This document shows positions 1 through 7,911 of a stretch of DNA of 8,296 bases, one piece after another. The notes under the pieces are model-generated. The model did no database searches and had not been told where the DNA came from. It saw only the letters and a list, made by a program, of their open reading frames with translations. Within the stretch, counting starts at the first letter, position 1. Each line of letters begins with the position of its first letter. A program made the position numbers and the translations under genes. Source of the stretch: Terriglobia bacterium (GTDB taxonomy: Bacteria > Acidobacteriota > Terriglobia > UBA7540); NCBI GenBank assembly GCA_020072905.1, contig JAIQGB010000182.1, positions 1 through 8,296 on the forward strand. Direction: 5' to 3'.

Positions 1-3000
1 GTGCGCACGCCCCACGTCGCCTGGGGGAAACCATCACCCGGCGCGCCGGTGCGTGCGTTTATCGTCCCCAGTGTGAGCGAAGGTCGGACGCTCGTCGAAC
101 TTGCCGAGCGCATGGACCTCACTTACGACACGGTGATGATTGACGAAGCTTGGGACGTGAATACCTGGACGGTGGGCACCGACGAGAACTACGAGGCGCG
201 GAACTACAAGCTCGTTTACAAATATCTTGAAGAGGATCTGACCAAACCCACTCCGTACGACGTGATCGTTCTTCCCAGCCTGCACGGCTGGAACCGCCTT
301 CCCGCCGCGGTGCGCGAGGCGATCCGTCGGCGCGTCGAGCAGGGAGCCGGACTGGTGCTGATTCATCCCACGACGGGAATTCCGGCGCCCGACGATCCGC
401 CTTATGTGCGCCCGATGAACGATTTTGCACCTGAAGCCGAGGTCGCGCCCGGAGAAGACTTGTGGGAGTTGTCGCCGCTGGTCGGCGTTCTCTCCGACCG
501 GTTGAATTCGCAGGGCCACCGCGAAATCCGTCCGGATGCCATCGCCCCCGGTCCGTGGAAGAGTGTGGCGGGCAGCCCCATCACCACGAACGTCGCGTTC
601 GCATCCTTCCCGACTGATTTCCTGAAGCACTATCGGTATCAACTGGGCAAGGATTCCACGGCGCTCGTGGCAGGTCCCGACGGTGAACCCATCATTGCCA
701 CCAAGATGTTCGGCAAGGGCCGCGTGGTTGCTCTCGGATACGTCAACACCGGCCTTTCGCCGATGATCGACTGGAAAATCCTCGGGCAGCGCGACTACCG
801 CTGGTGGGAGTACTTCTATTCGCTCTTGTGCCGGTCGATCCTCTGGGCCGCGCAACGTGAGCCGGAATTAAAGCTCAGGCCCATGGTGGTTTCCGGGGGC
901 AAGGAAGGCCGGAAGAGACTCCTGATTCAGTTGGAGAACCACTCCCCGATCACCCGGGCCGACATCATGGCCAATGTGTTCAACGAGTGGGGAGAGCCCG
1001 AAGGGACCACGGGGCAGTCGCTCACGCTGAAGAAGGATTTCGACGCCTCCGCTCTCGACCTGCCTGCACGCTTGGCGGCCGGGCGGCATTACGTGGACGT
1101 GATTTTGCAGGCGGGAGGAAAACACTACGATTGGGGCACCGCTACCGTTGACCTGCCCCAGTCTGATGAGATCCTTTCTGTTCAATCCGACCGGCAGTTC
1201 TACACGCGCGGTGACAAGCTCGTGGTGAGTTTCGAAACGCGTTCCAGAAAGCCGGGCAAGTGGCTCGCCGAATTGTTCGACAACCGCGGCAGGTTGATCG
1301 GTCGGCAAGCGTCCGGCGCAACTTCCACTGCGGCCTCGCCATCGCACGCCGAACTGGTCGTGGGGAACTACACCACGAACATCGGTTGGGTCCGCGTGAC
1401 GCTTCTCAACGCCGACGGAAGCCGCAAGATCGACCACAAGCAGGTGCGCGTCAATTTTCAGAGCCTCGACCGCGACTTCGGCGCCTACGAATTCATCATG
1501 CCCTGGTACGGCCCGCCGTCCTATCAACCCTGGACGCCCACGCTCGACGAGCAATTCCGCAAGTTCGGCGTCACCGTGGTCGAAGATCCCACGCGGAATT
1601 TCGAATTGATCCGGCAGGTTCACACGCCCGGCTTCGGGGTCTACTGGCACTACCGGCAGCAATACCTCGAGCAGAAGGACAAGTTTCTGGAGACGGGGGA
1701 CAAGCGTTACCTCATCCGAGAACCCGATCTCGCCGATGACGCTTGGCTCGAGAAACTTCGCGGCCTCATGGGCGAGGACATGGAGAAGTACAAACCCTAC
1801 CGGCCGCTCGCCTGGTATCTGGCCGACGAGTCATCGCTCACCGCTTACGGTGATCCGCTGGATTTTTCCTGGTCCGCGCCAACGCTCACCAAATTCCGGG
1901 TGTGGCTGAAGACTCGCTATCCGAGCCTGAGCTTGCTGAATGCCGAGTGGGATTCGAATTTCGCCGATTGGGACGACGTGCTGCCGCTCACCACGGCCGA
2001 GGCGCAGGCCAAGGGCAATTACGCCGGCTGGATGGACCACCGCACGTTTATGGAGGAGGTCTTCGCGAACGCCCTCCAGGCGGCCGCGGAGACTGTAAAG
2101 CAGGAAGACCCCAGCGGGCGGCCGAGCATCTCCGGCACGCAGGTGCCGGGGCCCTCCAACGCCCTCAACTGGTATCTCCTCGACCGCATCGTCGATTATC
2201 TCCAGCCCTATTCCGACGGTGACCAGGACGAGTTGCATCGTGTCATTAATCCCAGCCTGATCCTTACGGGCTTCACCGGCTACGAGCGCCACGGCCAAGA
2301 GCTGCGGCATGAACTCTGGCATCGGCTGTTCCACGGGCACATCGGCGCATCGCTCTTCTGGCACTACACGGCGCTTAACGCCGACCTCACGCTCACCGAG
2401 CAGGGCCGCGACCTCGCCGAGACCATCGGCGAATTCCGCGACGAAGGTCTGGCGCAGCTCCTGCGCGGCGCGGAGCGCGAAAACTGCGGCATTGCCGTGC
2501 ACTACTCGCTTCTTTCCGTGCGCGGAAATTGGATCACCGACGGCCACATCACCCCGCACGAGCTTTCGAGCGGCGACCGGACTTCGGCGCACCTCCATCG
2601 CTTCGACGGGAATCGCCACGCCTGGCTCCAGGCGCTCGGGGACGCAGGCTATCAATTCGATTTCATCACCACGGAGCAGATCCACGCCGGCAAGCTCGCG
2701 GATTACCGCGTGCTGGTGCTGCCGGATTCGATTGCACTCTCGGATGCAGAGGCCGACGCCATCCGGAAGTTTGTCGAGCGCGGCGGCCTGCTGCTGACCG
2801 ACGCCGAGACCGGCCTGATGGACGGCCACGCGCGCTGGCAGCCTGCCGGGCGGCTCGATGACGTCCTGGGCGTCCAGCGCCTCCGGGTGCGCTCCGCGCC
2901 TGATGAAACGCCAACCGCGAAATTCCGCGTGGCGCTGAGTGGCGGGACCGTGGAACTAGAAGTCCAAACCGCCAATCCCGGCCTTCGGCTCACCACGGGC

Positions 3001-3816
3001 CGCCCCGGGGCGGCGGGCGGCCTTAGCTCCGAAGCGGGCGATGCAAGCGAACCCCTGTTTCTGATTTCCAACCACTATGGCGCCGGTCGCGCCATCACCC
3101 TGAATTTCTGGATGAGCGATTACCTGCGGCTGCGCAAGACCGCGGCGCAGGATGCCTGGCTGGCGCTGTTGCGCGATTACCTCTTGCTCGCTGGGACCCA
3201 GCCCGTGGCGGATGTCCGCAAGGCCGGCGGCAGGCGGCTAACTTGCTCCGAGGTGGAGGAATTTCGCAAGGGCCCTGCCACCTTTCTGGCCATCTTGCCC
3301 AAGCAGGATTGCACCGACGCGGGAATGGTCACAGTGCATCTGGCTGCGCCCCAGTATGTTTACGATTTGCGGGCGCACCATCTGCTGGGGCGGATAACGC
3401 AGGCTGACGGCGGCATGGCACCCGGCGAGCCTTTGCTCTTTGCGATGCTCCCCACGCCCGTGGGCCGCCTGAGTGTTCTGCCCGCCGGCGGAACGGCTGG
3501 CGCCGCGCAGGTCCGGGCCGGCGATACGGTGCGATTCTCGGTCCGATTCGCGCCCCGCTCGCGAGCCGCGGGTTCATCCCAACCGGCGGCAGCGCAAGCC
3601 AACGGCAACCTTCCGCCCGCCGCAATCCACATCGAGGTGCGCAATCCGGCCGGAAGAGTCGTGGACTATTACGGCGCCAACCGTGCGCTCGCGAACGGCA
3701 CAGCCGACTTCACCATCCCTTTGGCGTTCAACGACGTTCCCGGCACGTGGCGCGTGACGGCGCGCGAGCCCTATACGCACCAAACGGCGAGCGCCGCGTT
3801 CATCCTCAGCCGCTGA
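1..3816 (+). CDS. GH42-like multidomain glycoside hydrolase (beta-galactosidase-type), 5' end probably outside window
   Basis: Probably a secreted or periplasmic beta-glycosidase of the GH42/clan GH-A type. The substrate cannot be read from sequence. The frame is open from base 1 to TGA (1271 codons). The GTG at base 1 is probably not the start, because the protein opens mid-domain without a signal peptide and no upstream sequence is visible. Domain order: glutamine-amidotransferase/ThuA-like domain (about 17-285, ending near GKGRVVALGY at 238-247); beta-sandwich (about 300-490); TIM barrel (about 494-800); GH42-trimerisation-like Rossmann domain (about 825-945, with YRVLVLPD at 902-909); C-terminal Ig-like region (about 1170-1271). 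GH42 hallmarks are FRVWLKTRY from 632, LNAEW at 646-650 and FADWDDV at 654-660. Candidate acid/base is E610 in WYLADES; candidate nucleophile is E762 in TGYERHG. The usual Asn before the acid/base is Asp609 here. It converges on the LysM gene. Fold assignment is strong, enzymatic activity inferred. Confidence 0.85.
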   Translation: MRTPHVAWGKPSPGAPVRAFIVPSVSEGRTLVELAERMDLTYDTVMIDEAWDVNTWTVGTDENYEARNYKLVYKYLEEDLTKPTPYDVIVLPSLHGWNRLPAAVREAIRRRVEQGAGLVLIHPTTGIPAPDDPPYVRPMNDFAPEAEVAPGEDLWELSPLVGVLSDRLNSQGHREIRPDAIAPGPWKSVAGSPITTNVAFASFPTDFLKHYRYQLGKDSTALVAGPDGEPIIATKMFGKGRVVALGYVNTGLSPMIDWKILGQRDYRWWEYFYSLLCRSILWAAQREPELKLRPMVVSGGKEGRKRLLIQLENHSPITRADIMANVFNEWGEPEGTTGQSLTLKKDFDASALDLPARLAAGRHYVDVILQAGGKHYDWGTATVDLPQSDEILSVQSDRQFYTRGDKLVVSFETRSRKPGKWLAELFDNRGRLIGRQASGATSTAASPSHAELVVGNYTTNIGWVRVTLLNADGSRKIDHKQVRVNFQSLDRDFGAYEFIMPWYGPPSYQPWTPTLDEQFRKFGVTVVEDPTRNFELIRQVHTPGFGVYWHYRQQYLEQKDKFLETGDKRYLIREPDLADDAWLEKLRGLMGEDMEKYKPYRPLAWYLADESSLTAYGDPLDFSWSAPTLTKFRVWLKTRYPSLSLLNAEWDSNFADWDDVLPLTTAEAQAKGNYAGWMDHRTFMEEVFANALQAAAETVKQEDPSGRPSISGTQVPGPSNALNWYLLDRIVDYLQPYSDGDQDELHRVINPSLILTGFTGYERHGQELRHELWHRLFHGHIGASLFWHYTALNADLTLTEQGRDLAETIGEFRDEGLAQLLRGAERENCGIAVHYSLLSVRGNWITDGHITPHELSSGDRTSAHLHRFDGNRHAWLQALGDAGYQFDFITTEQIHAGKLADYRVLVLPDSIALSDAEADAIRKFVERGGLLLTDAETGLMDGHARWQPAGRLDDVLGVQRLRVRSAPDETPTAKFRVALSGGTVELEVQTANPGLRLTTGRPGAAGGLSSEAGDASEPLFLISNHYGAGRAITLNFWMSDYLRLRKTAAQDAWLALLRDYLLLAGTQPVADVRKAGGRRLTCSEVEEFRKGPATFLAILPKQDCTDAGMVTVHLAAPQYVYDLRAHHLLGRITQADGGMAPGEPLLFAMLPTPVGRLSVLPAGGTAGAAQVRAGDTVRFSVRFAPRSRAAGSSQPAAAQANGNLPPAAIHIEVRNPAGRVVDYYGANRALANGTADFTIPLAFNDVPGTWRVTAREPYTHQTASAAFILSR

Positions 3817-3846
3817 GCGGCCGGTTCATTCATAACGAAGATCGTT
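3809..3846. terminator. Weak candidate bidirectional terminator between convergent genes
   Basis: Two perfect five-base-pair stems with three-base loops lie in the convergent junction: GCCGC-TGA-GCGGC (3809-3821), whose loop is the hydrolase stop codon, and AACGA-AGA-TCGTT (3834-3846). The second is symmetric for both strands. Neither has a proper U-run (only TTT follows on the plus strand), so termination here is a guess from position. Confidence 0.2.
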
Positions 3847-3870
3847 TGACGAGAGATTGGTCGCCCTGCC

Positions 3871-5451
3871 TTACCGCGATCCGGTCTCCGCGGCGGCGCG
3901 TTCGGGGACCGTGGCCGTCAACCCGAGGCCGGTCTCGGCGGCAGTGGGGTGGGTTTCGGCTTTCTCCGTCGGTCTGGGCTGTGGCGCGGTACTCCGCATC
4001 TCGCGCATGGCGACGAAGGGGGCGGAATAATCGTTGCGCGCGTTCCAGAAGAGGTATCCGATCCCGCCGTTTTCGCGAGCGATATTGACCTGCGTGAGGA
4101 TATATCCGGGCGAATAGGTTCTGGTCCGCCAGGCGAACGCCTGCAGCCAGGGGCGCAACACCACGTCCGAGCCGGCGGTGACTTTGCGGAAGCGCTCCAT
4201 GGAAGCGGAGATGAAATGCTCGGGCGCATCGCCCGGCCGCGCGAAGCCGTCCATACCGAAGAAGTGCGACGGGTAGACCATGGGCGAGAGCACGTCGCAG
4301 TGGCGCGCCATTTCCGTGATGTCCTGCCCGGTGTGCGCGAGATCCACGGGCCGCTGCCAGGCCATCACCCCAAAAACATCGAGCGACATGAGCACGCCGA
4401 GAGGATGGAGGTCCGCGTAGGCGCGCTTCAGGAAATCGCTGATGACCTGGGCGCGCGTCACCACGGGCTGCTCGGACTGAAGGTGGAACTGGGCATCCGC
4501 CTGATCGCCCTCGGCGGGGAAGCGGACGTAATCGAATTGAATCTCGTCCACGCCCGAGGCCACGGCCTGCTTGGCGAGCGCCAGGTTGTAGTCCTGGACC
4601 TCGCGGCGGGAGGGATCGGTCCAGACGAGTTTGCCGTTCTCGCGCCAGGGCTGCCCCGTGCGGCGCGAGTGCACCGCGAGTTCTGAGTGATGCTCGGCGA
4701 TGTACGCATCGCGGAAAAGCGCGATGCGCGCAATGGCGTGCAGGGCCAGCCGGTGCAGGAAGCGAGTGAATTTCGGAAGGCTGCGGATGTAGGGCCGGCG
4801 AAGCTTGGGCGCCAGAGGGTCGTCGAACGTCATGCTGACGATGCCGTCCATGTCCTTCACGTCGAAAACGATGGCGTTCCCGCCCAGTGCTTTCCACTGC
4901 TTGATGATCTCCAGGCCCCGCGGCGAGCCGGCCATCAAGCCGGTCAGATAGATGGCGCGAATTTCGGCGGTCTTGGCAAAGGGGACGGGATGCTCGACGA
5001 TAGGCTCCGTCTCGACCCCAGGAATGATGAGTTCCTGGCCAGGTCGGAGGTGCGTTCCGGCCCAGGCGGGATTAGCCCGGCGGACAGCGGCCTCCAGCTC
5101 TCCGCTCGTCATAAAGATCGTCTGCGCGAGATAGCGGTAGACGATCCCGCCGATGCTCTCGCCCGATTTCACCGTGTGGAGGATCGCCGGCGAGCCGGAG
5201 AAATCGGGGATAACGACGGGCGGCGCTTCGGCTTGACGCGGCAGGGAAGGCGGGCGCGGCGGAATCAAATCCGGCAGCGGAGACGGAATGGTCTGGATGG
5301 GCGCACGCCGCCACCGAGCCAGCAGCGCCGCGACAAGTCGCGTATGGTCGTCTTTGAGGTTGGGTCGCGGCAGGTAAATCAGAACGCTGGTGCCCAGGAC
5401 GGTCAGAGCGAGAAGGGCAAAGCAGAAGCGGGTCCGGGCGTGGCCGAGCAT
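3871..5451 (-). CDS. Membrane-anchored LysM protein with DUF4015-type putative glycoside hydrolase domain
   Basis: Likely an envelope protein that binds peptidoglycan or a related glycan through LysM and carries a TIM-barrel hydrolase-like domain. Numbered from the ATG at 5451 (526 aa): a short basic N-terminus; one hydrophobic segment (about 9-27) acting as signal anchor or uncleaved signal; a proline-rich linker (about 55-82); one LysM (about 90-145, HTVKSGES to LRPGQELIIPG); then the hydrolase-like domain (about 160-485). The latter shows FDVKD (196-200), IQFDYVRFP (304-312), SLDVFG (356-361) and SPMVYPSHF (389-397), the strand-end motifs of the DUF4015 family. D197 and D307 are possible active-site acids. 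The tail after 486 is Pro/Thr/Ala-rich. A TTG one codon earlier (5454) is an alternative start; AGGA at 5463-5466 serves either. Stop is TAA. No substrate is known to me for this family, so the enzymatic role is inference. Confidence 0.85.
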   Translation of the reverse strand: MLGHARTRFCFALLALTVLGTSVLIYLPRPNLKDDHTRLVAALLARWRRAPIQTIPSPLPDLIPPRPPSLPRQAEAPPVVIPDFSGSPAILHTVKSGESIGGIVYRYLAQTIFMTSGELEAAVRRANPAWAGTHLRPGQELIIPGVETEPIVEHPVPFAKTAEIRAIYLTGLMAGSPRGLEIIKQWKALGGNAIVFDVKDMDGIVSMTFDDPLAPKLRRPYIRSLPKFTRFLHRLALHAIARIALFRDAYIAEHHSELAVHSRRTGQPWRENGKLVWTDPSRREVQDYNLALAKQAVASGVDEIQFDYVRFPAEGDQADAQFHLQSEQPVVTRAQVISDFLKRAYADLHPLGVLMSLDVFGVMAWQRPVDLAHTGQDITEMARHCDVLSPMVYPSHFFGMDGFARPGDAPEHFISASMERFRKVTAGSDVVLRPWLQAFAWRTRTYSPGYILTQVNIARENGGIGYLFWNARNDYSAPFVAMREMRSTAPQPRPTEKAETHPTAAETGLGLTATVPERAAAETGSR

Positions 5452-5482
5452 CAAAGCACGTTTCCTAACCTACCCCGAAGCA

Positions 5483-5510
5483 ATCTTAGCACGAGAATCG
5501 CATTGCGCAA
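5483..5510 (-). promoter_or_regulatory. Candidate sigma70-type promoter of the LysM gene
   Basis: On the minus strand TTGCGC (5505-5510) and TAAGAT (5483-5488) are separated by 16 bases. Transcription would start near 5476, leaving a leader of about 25 bases that contains AGGA at 5463-5466 before ATG 5451. Spacing and placement fit well and the boxes are moderately close to consensus. It implies the LysM gene is transcribed independently of the upstream regulator. Confidence 0.45.
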
Positions 5511-5569
5511 CCGGGATGGGGTGTAGGTCAGTTTGAAGATCGCCAGCAATTTCCCAGATGCAGACTTCA

Positions 5570-5614
5570 GGGGCATATGTCCCCACTTTCCGGTTGAGAC
5601 CCTGCCAGTCAGGG
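5570..5614. repeat. Two short hairpins in the spacer downstream of the regulator
   Basis: GGGG/CCCC with a seven-base CATATGT loop (5570-5584) and CCCTG/CAGGG with a five-base loop (5600-5614) lie 15 bases apart, between the regulator stop and the LysM promoter. On the minus strand neither is followed by a T-run, so an ordinary intrinsic terminator is unlikely. They may stabilise the regulator mRNA 3' end or be a remnant of an interspersed REP-like element. No other copy is visible in the window. Confidence 0.35.
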
Positions 5615-5676
5615 CGCGGGGCCTCCAAGTCCCGGCGTTCCGCGGCGGTCGTTCCCTTCGTGGTGGCCGCAAGAGC

Positions 5677-7692
5677 TTACGGCGGGAAATTCATGCGGCG
5701 CAGGAGGTCCTGAAATCGCGGGTCGGAGCGCAGGGGGTCGAATGCGGGGTTCACTTTCAGCACATCCAGGTATGTGGCGTGTTCCGCGTAAGCCTTCTCC
5801 AGCCAAGTTAGTGCCTCCTGCTTGTCGCCCAGTCCCGCGTATACCTCTGCTACCGTTTCCGGCGGGAGATAGCTTCCCCTTGATGGATTCTTTAACTCGG
5901 CTAGGATCTTCAACGCCTCGCCTCTCCTACCTGCCACAGCGTAAACATATGCGAGAGCAAGATTTGAGGTCTGATCCTTTCCGGCCGAAAGATCCTGCGC
6001 CTTTCGAGACGCTGCAATGGCTTCGTCGTGCATCCCTTTTTGCGAGTAAACCAATGCCAAATAAATATGCGAATCGATGTCGTTTGGATCCAACTCGAGC
6101 GCCTTCCGCAATCCTTCCAGTGCTTGGTCATACTCGCGCGCCAAGTAGAGCACCAATCCCACGTTGGCGTTTATCCTGATGGAGAGCGGATCAAGCTCCC
6201 GAGCTTTTCTTATTTCTACGATAGCTTCCGCGTGCCGCCCTACGCCACTCAAAAAGAGGGCGTACAAATGGTGAGCGTTAGCATAGCCGGGGTTAAGTTC
6301 GATGGCGCGCTGAATTTCTCTCGCGCCGCCGGACCAGTCCCAGTCGTAGGACTGCAAAATCTGCGCCAATGAGGTGTGCGCTTCAGCAAGGCTGTCGTCG
6401 ATCTCCAGCGCCCTCAGCGCTGCCGCCCTGGCTTTGGGGTAGCACTCTTCGGGCGGGCTAAACCCGTTGTCCGCCAGTATGCCATAGGAATCTGCCAAGC
6501 CGGCGTACGCCACCGCGTAGTTCGGGTCTTTGGCAATGGCCCCCTCGAAATACTGGATGCCTTTCTTCAGCCCTTCCTCGGTCCTCTTATTCCACTCGTA
6601 CCGTCCCTTCAGGTAGAGCTCATGAGCCTCGGGGTTGACGGGACGAGCACTCGCCAACCGCGCTTGCTGCTGCGGTGTTAGCCTAATCTGGATTTCGGTG
6701 GTGATGTCCCGCGCCACCTCGCCCTGCAAAGCCAGGACATCGCGCAGGTCGCGCTCATAGGTTTCGGCCCACAGGTGCTTGTCGGTTGCGGCCTGAATCA
6801 ACTGAGCCGTGATTCGCACCCGGTCGCCCGAGCGCATCACCGCACCTTCCACCCCCGCATCTACATTCAGTTCCCGCGCGATCTCCGGCAGTGTCTTGGC
6901 TGTCCCTTTGTAGTGCATCACCGAGGTCCGCGAAATCACTCGCAGCGCGCTGACCTTTCCGAGGTCGGTGATGAGCGCCTCGGTCATGCCGTCGGCAAAG
7001 TATTCCTGCTCGGGGTCGCGCGACAGATTTTCCAGCGGCAGCACGGCGATGGACCCGATTTTGAGCGGCACAGCCGCGCGCCCGAGCAGCCAGTCACGCA
7101 GGCCGGCGACGTTGAGGGCCATGAGCACAGCCAACATGGCCACCACCGCGGCGACCGACGCCGCCGCGACCCAATGTCGTTGTAGGGGTTCCCCCCTCTG
7201 GGTGCCCTCGGACGGGCGGGCGCGGGGGCCCGACCTTACATCCACCGGCGCTGCCGTGGAGACGTTCCGGTGGGGCGTGTCCTTGTCTGGGACGGCCCCT
7301 CCCACTGGCGCCAGAGGGTGTACCGCTTCCTGGTCTGACCCGCTCCCCCGGGTCGTCTCCACGGGCGCGATAAAACGGTAGCCCCGCCGGGGCAGCGTCT
7401 CGATGTAGCGGGGAGTGTCTGCGTCGTCCCCCAGCACGGTCCTGATCTGCTTGATGCAGTGATTCAGGCCTTGCTCAAAATCCACAAAGGTTTCGCTTTC
7501 CCAGAGTTGTTGGCAGATTTCCTCTCGGGTGACGAGTTGGCCGGGGTCGCTGGTCAACAAAGCGAGGACTTTGAAAGGTTGGGGCGGCAGATGGACGAGC
7601 ATTCCTGCTTTGCGCAGCTCGCCCGTCCGGCGATCCAGTTCAAACACACCAAAGCGGAGAACCGATACTATGGGGACTCCCATGCCGGCCAT
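5677..7692 (-). CDS. One-component transcriptional regulator: OmpR/CadC-type winged helix, TM helix, TolB-like domain, TPR repeats
   Basis: A CadC/ToxR-style regulator in which DNA binding and sensing lie in one membrane protein. Numbered from the ATG at 7692 (671 aa): winged helix about 12-112 (LRFGVFELD; VTREEICQQLW at 54-64; recognition-helix region FEQGLNHCIKQIR from 72; wing IETLPRRGYRF at 97-107); a Pro/Arg/Thr-rich cytoplasmic linker about 113-172; one TM helix about 174-195 (WVAAASVAAVVAMLAVLMAL); TolB-like N-terminal-type domain about 214-336 (SIAVLPLENLS, YFADGMTEALI, LWAETYERDLRD); TPR repeats about 355-650 (for example PNYAVAYAGLADSYG, PNDIDSHIYLALVYSQKG). No phosphoacceptor domain is seen, so it is not a two-component regulator. 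The frame extends to a TTG at 7749, but that extension contains a TATAAT promoter box, so I chose ATG 7692, preceded by AGGTGG; ATG 7683 is also possible. It is divergent from the HAF gene. The ligand is unknown. Confidence 0.88.
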   Translation of the reverse strand: MAGMGVPIVSVLRFGVFELDRRTGELRKAGMLVHLPPQPFKVLALLTSDPGQLVTREEICQQLWESETFVDFEQGLNHCIKQIRTVLGDDADTPRYIETLPRRGYRFIAPVETTRGSGSDQEAVHPLAPVGGAVPDKDTPHRNVSTAAPVDVRSGPRARPSEGTQRGEPLQRHWVAAASVAAVVAMLAVLMALNVAGLRDWLLGRAAVPLKIGSIAVLPLENLSRDPEQEYFADGMTEALITDLGKVSALRVISRTSVMHYKGTAKTLPEIARELNVDAGVEGAVMRSGDRVRITAQLIQAATDKHLWAETYERDLRDVLALQGEVARDITTEIQIRLTPQQQARLASARPVNPEAHELYLKGRYEWNKRTEEGLKKGIQYFEGAIAKDPNYAVAYAGLADSYGILADNGFSPPEECYPKARAAALRALEIDDSLAEAHTSLAQILQSYDWDWSGGAREIQRAIELNPGYANAHHLYALFLSGVGRHAEAIVEIRKARELDPLSIRINANVGLVLYLAREYDQALEGLRKALELDPNDIDSHIYLALVYSQKGMHDEAIAASRKAQDLSAGKDQTSNLALAYVYAVAGRRGEALKILAELKNPSRGSYLPPETVAEVYAGLGDKQEALTWLEKAYAEHATYLDVLKVNPAFDPLRSDPRFQDLLRRMNFPP

Positions 7693-7725
7693 GGCCACCT
7701 GGCGAGGGATCAGGTCGTCGGGTGC

Positions 7726-7753
7726 ATTATACACCTGCCAAATTGTCAAGCAA
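7726..7753 (-). promoter_or_regulatory. Sigma70-type promoter of the regulator gene
   Basis: On the minus strand a perfect -10 box TATAAT (7726-7731) is preceded, after 16 bases, by TTGCTT (7748-7753). A perfect TTGACA (7744-7749) also lies here but only 12 bases from the -10, too short for normal use. Transcription would start near 7719, giving a leader of about 27 bases to ATG 7692 with AGGTGG just before it. The promoter sits inside the in-frame 5' extension that begins at TTG 7749, which argues against that start. Confidence 0.6.
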
Positions 7754-7858
7754 GAGCGCGCAAGATGTTGGGAATTTGATCATACGGCGGGCTACCCCGA
7801 GGTGACACAGCACCTTAGCCGGTCAGTTCAAAATCAGCCAGAACCCAGACCCTGTCCA

Positions 7859-7887
7859 TTGACCGCCGTTAGAGCTGGGAATATGTT
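7859..7887 (+). promoter_or_regulatory. Candidate promoter of the HAF-repeat gene
   Basis: TTGACC (7859-7864) and TATGTT (7882-7887) are separated by 17 bases on the plus strand. The -35 is five of six to consensus and the -10 four of six. The leader to ATG 8009 would be about 115 bases, long enough to hold the paired GTAGCTGC repeats. It is the best match I found in this interval but is not strong. Confidence 0.35.
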
Positions 7888-7911
7888 GCCGCCACGCAAG
7901 CAAGTACTACC

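Noticed and set aside
34..855. Long minus-strand open frame of 273 codons opposite the glycoside hydrolase
   Set aside because: Antisense shadow in GC-rich DNA; composition rich in Arg/Gly/Ala/Val with no recognisable motif, while the plus strand encodes clear domains.
868..1662. Minus-strand open frame of 264 codons
   Set aside because: Shadow of the hydrolase beta-sandwich and barrel start; no family resemblance.
1831..2829. Minus-strand open frame of 332 codons
   Set aside because: Long, but opposite the best-conserved GH42 barrel; no recognisable domain or ribosome binding context.
3830..4897. Minus-strand open frame of 355 codons
   Set aside because: Same strand as the LysM gene but a different frame; Arg/Pro/His-rich out-of-frame translation of the hydrolase domain.
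4687..5526. Plus-strand open frame of 279 codons
   Set aside because: Antisense to the LysM and signal-anchor coding region and would cover its promoter; no motif.
5451..5672. 73-codon minus-strand frame whose TGA overlaps the ATG of the LysM gene
   Set aside because: The stop/start overlap looks like translational coupling, but the frame crosses both hairpins and the likely LysM promoter, has no ribosome binding site I can see, and resembles no family.
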